NCBI GenBank assembly: GCA_903872555.1
Contig: CAIQLE010000318.1
Span: forward strand, 1 to 20,334
Direction: 5' to 3'
Length of the DNA stretch: 20,334 nt
Source: an uncultured bacterium
GTDB lineage: Bacteria > Pseudomonadota > Gammaproteobacteria > Burkholderiales > Burkholderiaceae_D
Part shown: positions 1-7,342 of the stretch, in pieces
Layout: every line of letters begins with the position of its first letter
Numbering within the stretch: position 1 is the first letter of the stretch
Notes under the pieces: model-generated
What the model was told of the DNA's origin: nothing
Seen by the model: the letters and a program-made list of their open reading frames with translations, nothing else
Database searches by the model: none
Translations under genes and position numbers: made by a program

Positions 1-3000
1 CAACCATGGTCGCCACTGCCTTCAACCACGGTGATCGCGCCTGAATTACGCACAGCAAAACGTTCGCCAGCGACGCCATTGAAGAAAGCTTCACCGGCAA
101 TCGCGCCATACAGCACCGTATTGCCGATGATGATGTTGTCGACAGCACGGCCGCGGAATTCAGTATTAGGACGCACGATGATGCGGCCACCCGACAGACC
201 TTTGCCCACATAGTCATTGCCCTCGCCCACCAGATCCAGCGTCACACCGTGCGCCAGGAAAGCGCCGCATGACTGGCCTGCTGTGCCCTGCAACTGAATA
301 TGAATCGTGTCGTCTGGCAGACCTTCATGGCCATATTTTTTGGCCACTTCACCCGACAACATCGCACCCACGGTACGGTTCAGATTCTTCACAGGCGAAA
401 TAAAGGACACTTTTTCGCCGCGCTCGATAGCAGGCTTGGCCTGCGCGATCAGCTTGTGATCGAGCGCCTTTTCCAGACCATGGTCTTGCGTGCTGACCTG
501 ATAGCGTGGCTCGGAAGCCGGCACTTCAGGCAGATAGAAGATCTTGCTGAAATCCAGGCCCTTGGCCTTCCAGTGCGTGATGGCCTTGGATTTATCGAGC
601 AGATCAGCGCGGCCGATCAGATCATCAAATTTACGTATGCCCAGCTGCGCCATGATCTGACGTGCTTCTTCTGCGACAAAGAAGAAATAATTCACAACAT
701 GCTCAGGCTTGCCCTGGAATTTTGCGCGCAGCACAGGATCTTGCGTGGCCACACCGACCGGGCAGGTATTCAGGTGACACTTGCGCATCATGATGCAACC
801 CTCAACCACCAGCGGTGCGGTTGCAAAACCAAACTCATCGGCACCGAGCAAAGCACCGATCACCACGTCACGACCGGTCTTGATCTGGCCATCGGTCTGC
901 ACACGGATACGGCCGCGCAAACCATTCAGCACCAGTGTCTGTTGTGTTTCAGCCAGACCCAGCTCCCATGGCGTGCCTGCATGCTTAATGGAGGACAGCG
1001 GCGAAGCGCCGGTGCCGCCATCATGGCCTGCGATCACGACGTGATCGGCCTTGGCTTTCGAGACACCGGCAGCCACCGTACCTACGCCCACTTCGGATAC
1101 CAGCTTGACGGAAATGCCTGCCGCAGGATTCACGTTTTTCAGATCGTGGATCAGTTGCGCCAGATCTTCAATCGAATAAATATCATGATGCGGAGGCGGT
1201 GAAATCAGGCCTACACCCGGCACCGAGAAACGCAGCTTGGCGATGTACTCCGACACTTTATGACCTGGCAGCTGACCGCCTTCGCCGGGCTTGGCACCCT
1301 GCGCCATCTTGATCTGTATCTGTTCGGCTGACGTCAGGTATTCGGTAGTGACACCGAAACGACCTGAAGCTACCTGCTTGATCTTGGAACGCAGAGAATC
1401 ACCATCCTGCAAGGGCAGATCAACTTCAACACGGTCTTTACCGATGATGGAAGCGAGCGTATCGCCCTGCTTGATGGGGATGCCGCGCAATTCATTGCGA
1501 TAGCGGTTTTCATCTTCACCACCCTCACCCGTATTCGACTTGCCGCCTATGCGATTCATGGCAATCGCCAGCGTTGCATGTGCCTCAGTCGAAATCGATC
1601 CCAGCGACATAGCACCACTGGCAAAACGCTTCACGATCTCTTTGACAGACTCGACTTCGTCCAACGGAATCGCTTTGGAAGGATCAATCTTGAATTCAAA
1701 CAGACCGCGCAGCGTCATGTGACGACGCGACTGATCATTGATGATCTGTGCGTATTCTTTGTAGGTGCTGAAATTATTGGCGCGTGTGGAGTGCTGCAGT
1801 TTCGCAATCGCGTCCGGCGTCCACATGTGGTCTTCACCACGTATACGGAAAGCATATTCGCCACCTGCGTCCAGCGCATGGGCCAGCACAGGGTCCAGAC
1901 CAAAGGCCAGCTTGTGCAGGCGCAGCGCTTCTTCTGCGACTTCAAATACGCCTATGCCTTCCACATTCGATGCCGTGCCTTTGAAGTACTTGTCGATCAG
2001 GCCTTTGTTCAAACCTATCGCTTCAAAGATCTGCGCACCGCAATACGACATATAGGTGGAGATACCCATCTTCGAGAACACTTTCAGCAAGCCCTTGCCG
2101 ACCGCTTTCTGGAAGTTGTAAATCGCTTTCTCAGGTGACAGATCACCCGGCAAGCCTTTGGCCATATCCGACAGCGTATCCATCGCAAGATAAGGATGAA
2201 TTGCTTCTGCGCCATAACCTGCCAGCAATGCAAAGTGATGCGTCTCACGCGCCGAACCGGTTTCAACCACCAGACCGGCGGAAGTGCGCAGACCCTTGCT
2301 CACCAGATGCTGGTGTATCGCTGAGGTTGCCAGCAGCGCCGGTATCGCGACATTCTCTTTACCGATATGACGGTCAGAAACGATCAGGATATTATGGCCC
2401 GACTTCACAGCGTCCACTGCTTGCGCGCATAGCGATGCAAGACGTGCCTCAACACCTTCTTTGCCCCAGGCTGCCGGGTAGCAGATATCCAGTTCATAGG
2501 AACGGAATTTGCCGCCGGTATGCTGGCTGATATTGCGCAGACGGGTAATGTCTTTGTAGTCCAGTATCGGCTGCGACACTTCGAGTCGCATCGGTGGATT
2601 GATGTTGTTAGTGTCGAGCAGGTTAGGCTTGGGGCCGATGAAAGACACCAGCGACATCACCATCGCTTCGCGTATAGGATCGATAGGTGGATTCGTGACT
2701 TGCGCAAACAACTGCTTGAAGTAGTTGTAGAGCGGTTTGTTTTTATTCGACATGACGGCCAGCGGCGAGTCATTGCCCATAGAACCGGTAGGCTCTTCGC
2801 CCTGCACTGCCATAGGCGACATCAGGAACTTCAGATCTTCCTGTGTGTAACCAAAGGCCTGCTGTCTGTCCAGCAGCGAGGCTGCTGCTTCTGTTGTTTC
2901 TGCTTCTACTGGCAGACCATCCAGCTTGATCCGTACTGAATCAATCCACTGCTTGTAGGGCTTGGCATTAGCGAACGTGTCTTTCAGTTCTTTGTCATCG

Positions 3001-4262
3001 ATGATGCGGCCTGCATCCAGATCGATCAGGAACATTTTGCCCGGCTGCAGACGCCATTTCTGAATGATCTTCGATTCAGGGATAGGCAGGACACCGGTTT
3101 CGGATGCCATCACCACCAGATCATCATCAGTCACGATGTAACGTGCAGGACGCAGACCATTACGGTCCAGCGTGCCGCCGATATGACGTCCATCGGTGAA
3201 AGCCATGGCAGCAGGGCCGTCCCATGGTTCCATCATGGCTGCATGATATTCATAGAAGGCGCGACGATTGTCGTCCATCAGCGTGTGATTTTCCCAGGCT
3301 TCAGGAATCATCATCATCATCGCTTGTGCAATCGGATAGCCTGCCATCACCAGTAATTCGAGCGCATTGTCGAAACATGCGGTATCCGACTGGCCTTCAT
3401 AAATCAGCGGGAACAGTTTCTGCAGATCCGCGCCCAGTACGGCCGACTTCATCACGCCTTCACGCGCGCGCATCCAGTTGAAGTTACCTTTGACGGTATT
3501 GATCTCGCCGTTGTGCGCAAGCAGACGATAAGGGTGAGCCAGCGGCCACTCTGGGAAAGTATTGGTTGAGAAACGCTGGTGCACCAGCGCGAGTGCAGAG
3601 ATGCAGCGTGCGTCTTGCAGGTCTTTGTAATACACGCCGACCTGATCAGCCAGCAACAGACCTTTGTAAACAACGGTACGTGCCGACATGGAGGGCACAA
3701 AAAATTCTTTGCCATGCAAGAGATTGAGTCCCTGAATCGCATGACCCGAGGATTTACGGATGACATACAGTTTGCGCTCCAGCGCATCCGTCACCATGAT
3801 GTCCTGACCGCGACCTATGAAGATCTGGCGTATCACTGGCTCTTTATCGCGCACAGTCGGCGACATAGGCATCTCGAGATTGACCGGCACATCGCGCCAG
3901 CCTAAAACGACCTGACCTTCAGCCAGCACAGCTCGCTCTATCTCTTGTTCGCAAGCGATACGTGATGCCTGCTCTTTTGGCAGGAACACCATGCCCACAC
4001 CGTACTCACCGGGCGGCGGCAGGGTGATGCCCTGACTGGCCATTTCTTCGCGATAAAACTGGTCAGGAATCTGAATCAGAATGCCCGCGCCATCGCCCAT
4101 CAGTGCATCCGCACCCACAGCACCGCGATGATCCAGATTTTTAAGAATGAGCAAACCTTGCTCGACTATCGAATGAGTTTTTTGTCCCTTGATATGGGCG
4201 ATAAAACCGACGCCACAAGCATCGTGTTCGTTCTTCGGATCGTATAGACCTTGCGCTTCCAT
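1..4262 (-). CDS. gltB: Glutamate synthase (NADPH) large subunit, 3'-truncated by the window edge
   Basis: The large subunit of glutamate synthase transfers the amide nitrogen of glutamine to 2-oxoglutarate, giving two glutamates in the cytoplasmic GS-GOGAT ammonia-assimilation pathway. I translated the minus strand directly; it stays open for about 1420 codons to the edge, whereas the family usually has roughly 1480-1570, so the C-terminal end is missing. The start is the ATG at 4262-4260, with GGAG nine bases upstream. Cys16 in D-A-C-G-V-G-F is the N-terminal nucleophile of the glutaminase domain, implying removal of a 15-residue propeptide. The FMN-binding synthase domain occupies roughly residues 820-1190, and C1156, C1162 and C1167 have the C-x5-C-x4-C spacing of the 3Fe-4S cluster. 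The visible end lies in the GXGXG structural domain. gltD is expected past the left edge (inference). The family is certain; NADPH rather than ferredoxin dependence is inferred from the bacterial type. Confidence 0.97.
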   Translation of the reverse strand, partial: MEAQGLYDPKNEHDACGVGFIAHIKGQKTHSIVEQGLLILKNLDHRGAVGADALMGDGAGILIQIPDQFYREEMASQGITLPPPGEYGVGMVFLPKEQASRIACEQEIERAVLAEGQVVLGWRDVPVNLEMPMSPTVRDKEPVIRQIFIGRGQDIMVTDALERKLYVIRKSSGHAIQGLNLLHGKEFFVPSMSARTVVYKGLLLADQVGVYYKDLQDARCISALALVHQRFSTNTFPEWPLAHPYRLLAHNGEINTVKGNFNWMRAREGVMKSAVLGADLQKLFPLIYEGQSDTACFDNALELLVMAGYPIAQAMMMMIPEAWENHTLMDDNRRAFYEYHAAMMEPWDGPAAMAFTDGRHIGGTLDRNGLRPARYIVTDDDLVVMASETGVLPIPESKIIQKWRLQPGKMFLIDLDAGRIIDDKELKDTFANAKPYKQWIDSVRIKLDGLPVEAETTEAAASLLDRQQAFGYTQEDLKFLMSPMAVQGEEPTGSMGNDSPLAVMSNKNKPLYNYFKQLFAQVTNPPIDPIREAMVMSLVSFIGPKPNLLDTNNINPPMRLEVSQPILDYKDITRLRNISQHTGGKFRSYELDICYPAAWGKEGVEARLASLCAQAVDAVKSGHNILIVSDRHIGKENVAIPALLATSAIHQHLVSKGLRTSAGLVVETGSARETHHFALLAGYGAEAIHPYLAMDTLSDMAKGLPGDLSPEKAIYNFQKAVGKGLLKVFSKMGISTYMSYCGAQIFEAIGLNKGLIDKYFKGTASNVEGIGVFEVAEEALRLHKLAFGLDPVLAHALDAGGEYAFRIRGEDHMWTPDAIAKLQHSTRANNFSTYKEYAQIINDQSRRHMTLRGLFEFKIDPSKAIPLDEVESVKEIVKRFASGAMSLGSISTEAHATLAIAMNRIGGKSNTGEGGEDENRYRNELRGIPIKQGDTLASIIGKDRVEVDLPLQDGDSLRSKIKQVASGRFGVTTEYLTSAEQIQIKMAQGAKPGEGGQLPGHKVSEYIAKLRFSVPGVGLISPPPHHDIYSIEDLAQLIHDLKNVNPAAGISVKLVSEVGVGTVAAGVSKAKADHVVIAGHDGGTGASPLSSIKHAGTPWELGLAETQQTLVLNGLRGRIRVQTDGQIKTGRDVVIGALLGADEFGFATAPLVVEGCIMMRKCHLNTCPVGVATQDPVLRAKFQGKPEHVVNYFFFVAEEARQIMAQLGIRKFDDLIGRADLLDKSKAITHWKAKGLDFSKIFYLPEVPASEPRYQVSTQDHGLEKALDHKLIAQAKPAIERGEKVSFISPVKNLNRTVGAMLSGEVAKKYGHEGLPDDTIHIQLQGTAGQSCGAFLAHGVTLDLVGEGNDYVGKGLSGGRIIVRPNTEFRGRAVDNIIIGNTVLYGAIAGEAFFNGVAGERFAVRNSGAITVVEGSGDHG

Positions 4263-4332
4263 GATTCGGTGCTCCACAGCTGAGGGAAAGACTCGCAAGA
4301 ATAGTGCAATGCAATAAGGACTTCAATCAAAA

Positions 4333-4347
4333 TAATTAGGGTCGGAT
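4333..4347. repeat. 15-base direct repeat, copy A
   Basis: TAATTAGGGTCGGAT is matched at 14 of 15 positions by a second copy 49 bases further on (4382-4396). Both lie between the 3' end of the degenerate Y1 transposase-like gene and the gltB start, with copy A about 70 bases upstream of the gltB ATG. Their position suggests end sequences or REP-like units tied to the transposase family (inference). I saw no further copy of the core AATTAGGGTC or its complement elsewhere in the window. Confidence 0.6.
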
Positions 4348-4381
4348 GCGAATTAAATTTAGCGCCAAAACGGTGCAAAGT

Positions 4382-4396
4382 TAATTAGGGTCAGAT
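4382..4396. repeat. 15-base direct repeat, copy B
   Basis: TAATTAGGGTCAGAT differs from copy A at one base. It lies 37 bases downstream of the stop codon of the transposase-like gene (minus strand). A short imperfect hairpin, GCGCC-AAAAC-GGTGC at 4362-4376, sits between the two copies; its stem is five pairs including one G-T. Repeat plus small hairpin resembles the flanking units of REP-associated Y1 elements, but two copies alone do not establish this. Confidence 0.6.
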
Positions 4397-4433
4397 TAGG
4401 TTTGGTGCGGCTTTTGCCACGCTCTGGGGCAGG

Positions 4434-5216
4434 CTAAACTGCCTTGGGCGGGGTCCGTCGCGGAGCGCGATTGCGGGCTGTATTGGCGACTGAGGCCGGC
4501 GTTGCAGCTAAGCTCTGGGTGACTTTATCGGGGGATTTACTGGGGCGACCGCGCTTTGCCGGCTCAAGCCGGCGTTCCGTAAGTTTGGTAAGCGAACGCC
4601 GAAATGCCTCAGATCCCAGCGCCCAAGCCTTGTGTGTCGCCTGATCTATGCTCGCCGCCTGACTAGCCTCGGGCGGGACGGAGCACAATTGCTGATAAGC
4701 CGCTTCGCGCTCAAAGGGTGTGTTACCCAGTTGCCAGTAAGCCGGATGATCACTCAGCCAGGCCTGTTTAATCAGACCCACATGGTGAGCATGGCTGGAC
4801 CAGCGATAAGCGCTGATGTCCGTACTCAGTCCGGCCAGCAGGGGTTGATATTCAATCAGATGCGCGCAATGGCTGAAATACCGATCAGCTTCGACTACGG
4901 TAGCGCGAAAGCGCCCTTCCCACAGGCTGCCGCTGCGGCCATGGCGGGCATTGAAATACGGCACGTAATGCCGCCCCACGGCCTGCATCATTTTGCTCAG
5001 GGCCAGCTCATCTCCCGGCGTCGCCAGTAAATGCAGACGATTCGGCAGCAAGGCATAGGCATGAATAGCCACGCCCAGACGCTGAGCCGCTTCGCGCAGC
5101 CAGTTCAGGAAATGCTGGTAATCCGCTTCATCGTGAAACACGGGCTGATCATTATGGCCGCGTGCGATGAGGTAATGGAGATGCTTGGCTATGACCAGCC
5201 GCGGCAGGCGGGCCAT
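4434..5216 (-). CDS. Y1/REP-associated transposase-like protein with degenerate active site
   Basis: This 260-residue protein has the IS200-like Y1 transposase fold seen in REP-associated tyrosine transposases, which nick single-stranded DNA with a His-hydrophobe-His metal site and one catalytic tyrosine. Family landmarks are clear: MARLPRLV at the N-terminus, A-Y-A-L-L-P-N at 53-59, QAVGRHYVPYFN at 78-89, G-S-L-W-E-G-R-F-R at 96-104 and P-L-L-A-G-L at 125-130. Where the family has N-H-V-H, this protein has N-R-L-H (59-62), so the first metal-binding His is lost. Where it has R-Y-I-E, this has H-L-I-E (119-122), so the usual nucleophilic Tyr is Leu120; Tyr123 is nearby. The basic C-terminal tail carries K-R-G-R-P (221-225), resembling an AT-hook. 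The start is set at the ATG at 5216 because family members begin there; an in-frame ATG at 5255 would add 13 residues. The gene is otherwise intact. It may be inactive or repurposed for binding DNA. Confidence 0.85.
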   Translation of the reverse strand: MARLPRLVIAKHLHYLIARGHNDQPVFHDEADYQHFLNWLREAAQRLGVAIHAYALLPNRLHLLATPGDELALSKMMQAVGRHYVPYFNARHGRSGSLWEGRFRATVVEADRYFSHCAHLIEYQPLLAGLSTDISAYRWSSHAHHVGLIKQAWLSDHPAYWQLGNTPFEREAAYQQLCSVPPEASQAASIDQATHKAWALGSEAFRRSLTKLTERRLEPAKRGRPSKSPDKVTQSLAATPASVANTARNRAPRRTPPKAV

Positions 5217-5336
5217 CAGGAAAAGCCGCCTAAACGAAGCCCGAAAGCGCCGCATAGACAGGCAAATTGGCCGGATAAGGAAGTAGCGGGCAGCTGTGCG
5301 ACGGTCGCTGAGCGGGATTGACTAAAGATGTTGCTC

Positions 5337-5361
5337 ACCATGCAGGCGTTGCCTGCATGGT
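5337..5361. terminator. Perfect 11-bp hairpin downstream of ssb
   Basis: ACCATGCAGGC at 5337-5347 and GCCTGCATGGT at 5351-5361 are exact reverse complements around a GTT loop. The hairpin begins 35 bases past the ssb stop codon (read on the minus strand), a natural place for transcription to end. No clear U-run follows it on either strand, so it is an atypical intrinsic terminator, or a 3'-end stabilising or REP-like structure. Confidence 0.45.
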
Positions 5362-5396
5362 AACTGTGCAGCACAGGCGGCGACATCTCAGGAAAT

Positions 5397-5894
5397 TCAG
5401 AAGGGAATATCGTCGTCCATGTCGGACAGATTGGGCGCCTGCTTGGCCGGCGCGCGCGGCGCGGAAGACGGCGCGCGTGATCCGCCATTGCCGTTACCGC
5501 CGCCATTGCCACCACCGTAGCTGCCCTCATCCATGGAAGCGCTGCCGCCGCCCATGCCCTGACGGCTGCCCAGCATTTGCATGGTGTCGGCGACGATTTC
5601 AGTCGAATATTTTTCTATGCCGTCTTTATCGGTGTATTTGCGGGTGCGCAGCTTACCTTCGATATAGACCTGTGAACCTTTTTTCAGATACTGGCCGGCG
5701 ATTTCGGCCAGCTTGCCGAAGAAAGAAATACGATGCCATTCGGTCGCTTCTTTTTGCTCGCCGCTCGCTTTGTCTTTCCACTTGTCGGTGGTGGCAACAG
5801 CGATATTGGTCAGTGCATCGCCACTCGGCATGTAACGTGTTTCAGGATCGCGTCCGAGGTTGCCAACGATGATGACTTTATTGACCGATGCCAT
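5397..5894 (-). CDS. ssb: Single-stranded DNA-binding protein
   Basis: SSB coats single-stranded DNA as a tetramer during replication, recombination and repair and recruits partner proteins through its C-terminal tip. The 165-residue product has the standard OB-fold domain over about residues 1-110, opening [18 protein letters not shown] and including [12 protein letters not shown] and [14 protein letters not shown] flexible Gly/Ser/Asn-rich linker follows (about 112-150), then the acidic partner-binding tip D-M-D-D-D-I-P-F. Length and layout are normal for Proteobacteria. The ATG at 5894 is preceded by GGAG with seven bases of spacing. The MFS gene lies 46 bases upstream on the same strand and uvrA beyond it is divergent; ssb next to uvrA is a common proteobacterial arrangement. 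I saw no LexA-type box in front of ssb. Confidence 0.98.
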   Translation of the reverse strand: MASVNKVIIVGNLGRDPETRYMPSGDALTNIAVATTDKWKDKASGEQKEATEWHRISFFGKLAEIAGQYLKKGSQVYIEGKLRTRKYTDKDGIEKYSTEIVADTMQMLGSRQGMGGGSASMDEGSYGGGNGGGNGNGGSRAPSSAPRAPAKQAPNLSDMDDDIPF

Positions 5895-5940
5895 ACAAAT
5901 CTCCAGAGAGGACAGCGCAAAACCGCACTGCTCTTAATTT

Positions 5941-7167
5941 TTAGGTAGGAACTGCGGCAGGCTTGGCGCGCACCGGCAGGGACTTCATGGAAGACGCCAT
6001 TATAAGCCAGCCAAGGGCGAGCAGACAGCCTGCGGTGAACACCGAAGGCGCACCAAAATGCTGAGCCAGCAAGCCGCCACCGGCACCGCCGGCGAACAAG
6101 CCTATGGCCTGCATGGTGTTGTAGACGCCGAGCGCGGCGCCACGTGCACCAGCTGGCGCCAACCGCGAGACCAGCGAAGGCTGACTGGCCTCCAGAATAT
6201 TGAAAGCCACAAAAAAAGCCAGCAAGAGCGCGGTGATCAATTCAAATGACAAGCTCGTTTGCGCCACCAGGGCACGCAAACCCAGTTCAACCAGCAGCAG
6301 CAAGACGATGGCCGAAATAAACACCTGCTTCATCCAGCCACGCTTTTCACCCAGAAAAATCGGTGGCAGCATCAGGACAAAAGAAATCAGCACCACCGGC
6401 AAATAAATTTTCCAGTGCTGATCCAAAGCGATGCCGCCTGCATTGACTAAAACATTCGGCAACACCACAAACATGGACATCTGTATGGCGTGCAGTACAA
6501 ACACGCCCACATTCATGCGCATGAGTTCAGGATGACGCAGCACCTCAGCAAAAGAAGCGCGCTCAGCCTGACGCAGCGGAGCTTCCGGCACGATGTAGAT
6601 CACTACAGCGATCGCCGCCAGCGACAAGGCAGCCACCAATAAAAACATGCCGCGCATACCGATCGAGGCATACAGCAAGGGCGCCATCACGAGTGATGCT
6701 GCGTAGGTCAATCCTATAGAAGCGCCGACCAAAGCCATGGCTTTGGTGCGATGTTCATCACGGGTGGAATCAGCTATCAGTGCGGTGACAGCGGCGGATA
6801 CCGCGCCCGCACCCTGCACTGCGCGGCCAACGATGACCCAGACCACGTTTGCATCCACGGCTGCAATCAATGAGCCCATCACAAACAATAGCAAACCAAT
6901 AATGATGATGCGCTTACGACCATAACGGTCCGAAGCCATGCCAAACGGTATCTGACCAAAGGCCTGCGTCAGTCCATACATGCCCATGGCCAGACCGACC
7001 AGAGTCGCATTGTCACCACCGGGCAAAGATCGGGCATGCACAGCGAATACCGGCAAAATCAGGAACAGGCCTAGCATGCGCAGGCCGAAGATCGACGCCA
7101 GTGATGCGCTGGCGCGTATCTCAGTAGCGTTCATGCGGCTGGCAGTGGAATCCAAAGTGGCAGACAT
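5941..7167 (-). CDS. MFS transporter, YajR-like
   Basis: This is an inner-membrane major facilitator superfamily permease, presumably a proton-coupled drug or metabolite exporter; its substrate is unknown. From the ATG at 7167 it has 408 residues and about twelve hydrophobic segments. The signature loop motif after the second segment is clear, G-M-A-S-D-R-Y-G-R-K-R at 76-86. The first 200 residues resemble E. coli YajR as I remember it, for example F-G-L-R-M-L-G-L-F-L-I-L-P-V-F, Y-G-L-T-Q-A-F-G-Q-I-P-F-G and G-R-A-V-Q-G-A-G-A-V-S-A-A-V. It lacks YajR's extra C-terminal cytoplasmic domain. The frame is open up to 7290, but the added N-terminal residues are Cys-rich and unlike the family. The ATG at 7134 (MNATEIRAS) is an alternative; neither start has a strong ribosome-binding site. 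It lies upstream of ssb on the same strand and divergent from uvrA. Confidence 0.88.
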   Translation of the reverse strand: MSATLDSTASRMNATEIRASASLASIFGLRMLGLFLILPVFAVHARSLPGGDNATLVGLAMGMYGLTQAFGQIPFGMASDRYGRKRIIIIGLLLFVMGSLIAAVDANVVWVIVGRAVQGAGAVSAAVTALIADSTRDEHRTKAMALVGASIGLTYAASLVMAPLLYASIGMRGMFLLVAALSLAAIAVVIYIVPEAPLRQAERASFAEVLRHPELMRMNVGVFVLHAIQMSMFVVLPNVLVNAGGIALDQHWKIYLPVVLISFVLMLPPIFLGEKRGWMKQVFISAIVLLLLVELGLRALVAQTSLSFELITALLLAFFVAFNILEASQPSLVSRLAPAGARGAALGVYNTMQAIGLFAGGAGGGLLAQHFGAPSVFTAGCLLALGWLIMASSMKSLPVRAKPAAVPT

Positions 7168-7309
7168 AGAGAGCGATAGGAGGTCAGCAAGCAGGTTCAC
7201 AGTGCACCAGAAAACAGCACTGTAAGCTAGTTGCGAAAACCCGCTATAGTAACAGGTTGACCCGCACCCACAGGCGCTGGATTTTTGCAAAAAAGCATGG
7301 ATTCAGGTC

Positions 7310-7325
7310 TGTCTAAAGTTAGACA
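7310..7325. promoter_or_regulatory. Perfect 16-base palindrome in the uvrA leader
   Basis: TGTCTAAAGTTAGACA consists of two seven-base arms around a central AG and ends 17 bases before the uvrA ATG. The size and symmetry fit an operator for a dimeric repressor. It is not an E. coli-type LexA box: the half-sites CTGT and ACAC are ten rather than eight bases apart and the last base is wrong. A second palindrome, TTTTTGCAAAAA (7282-7293), lies just upstream. The regulator is unknown, and a transcript hairpin is the alternative. Confidence 0.45.
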
Positions 7326-7342
7326 CAAGGCCACAGAACAGC

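Noticed and set aside
300..1202. A 300-codon open frame on the plus strand
   Set aside because: It lies opposite gltB, whose translation is continuous and conserved there. The product resembles no family I know and has the composition of an antisense shadow; other plus-strand frames over 1-4262 are rejected likewise.
5217..5255. Thirteen extra N-terminal residues on the transposase-like protein
   Set aside because: Family members begin at the equivalent of MARLPRLV; the upstream Arg/Phe-rich stretch has no counterpart.
5298..5308. Small palindrome GCGACGGTCGC
   Set aside because: Five-base arms of GC-rich sequence are expected by chance in a window of this composition, and it has no positional support.
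7168..7290. N-terminal extension of the MFS transporter to 7290
   Set aside because: The added 41 residues are Cys-rich, not hydrophobic in the MFS pattern, and overlap the divergent promoter region; homologous sequence begins after the ATG at 7167.
7168..7342. LexA (SOS) box in front of uvrA
   Set aside because: I looked for CTGT-N8-ACAG in the divergent region. The closest match has ten bases between half-sites and ends ACAC, so I do not call it a LexA site.
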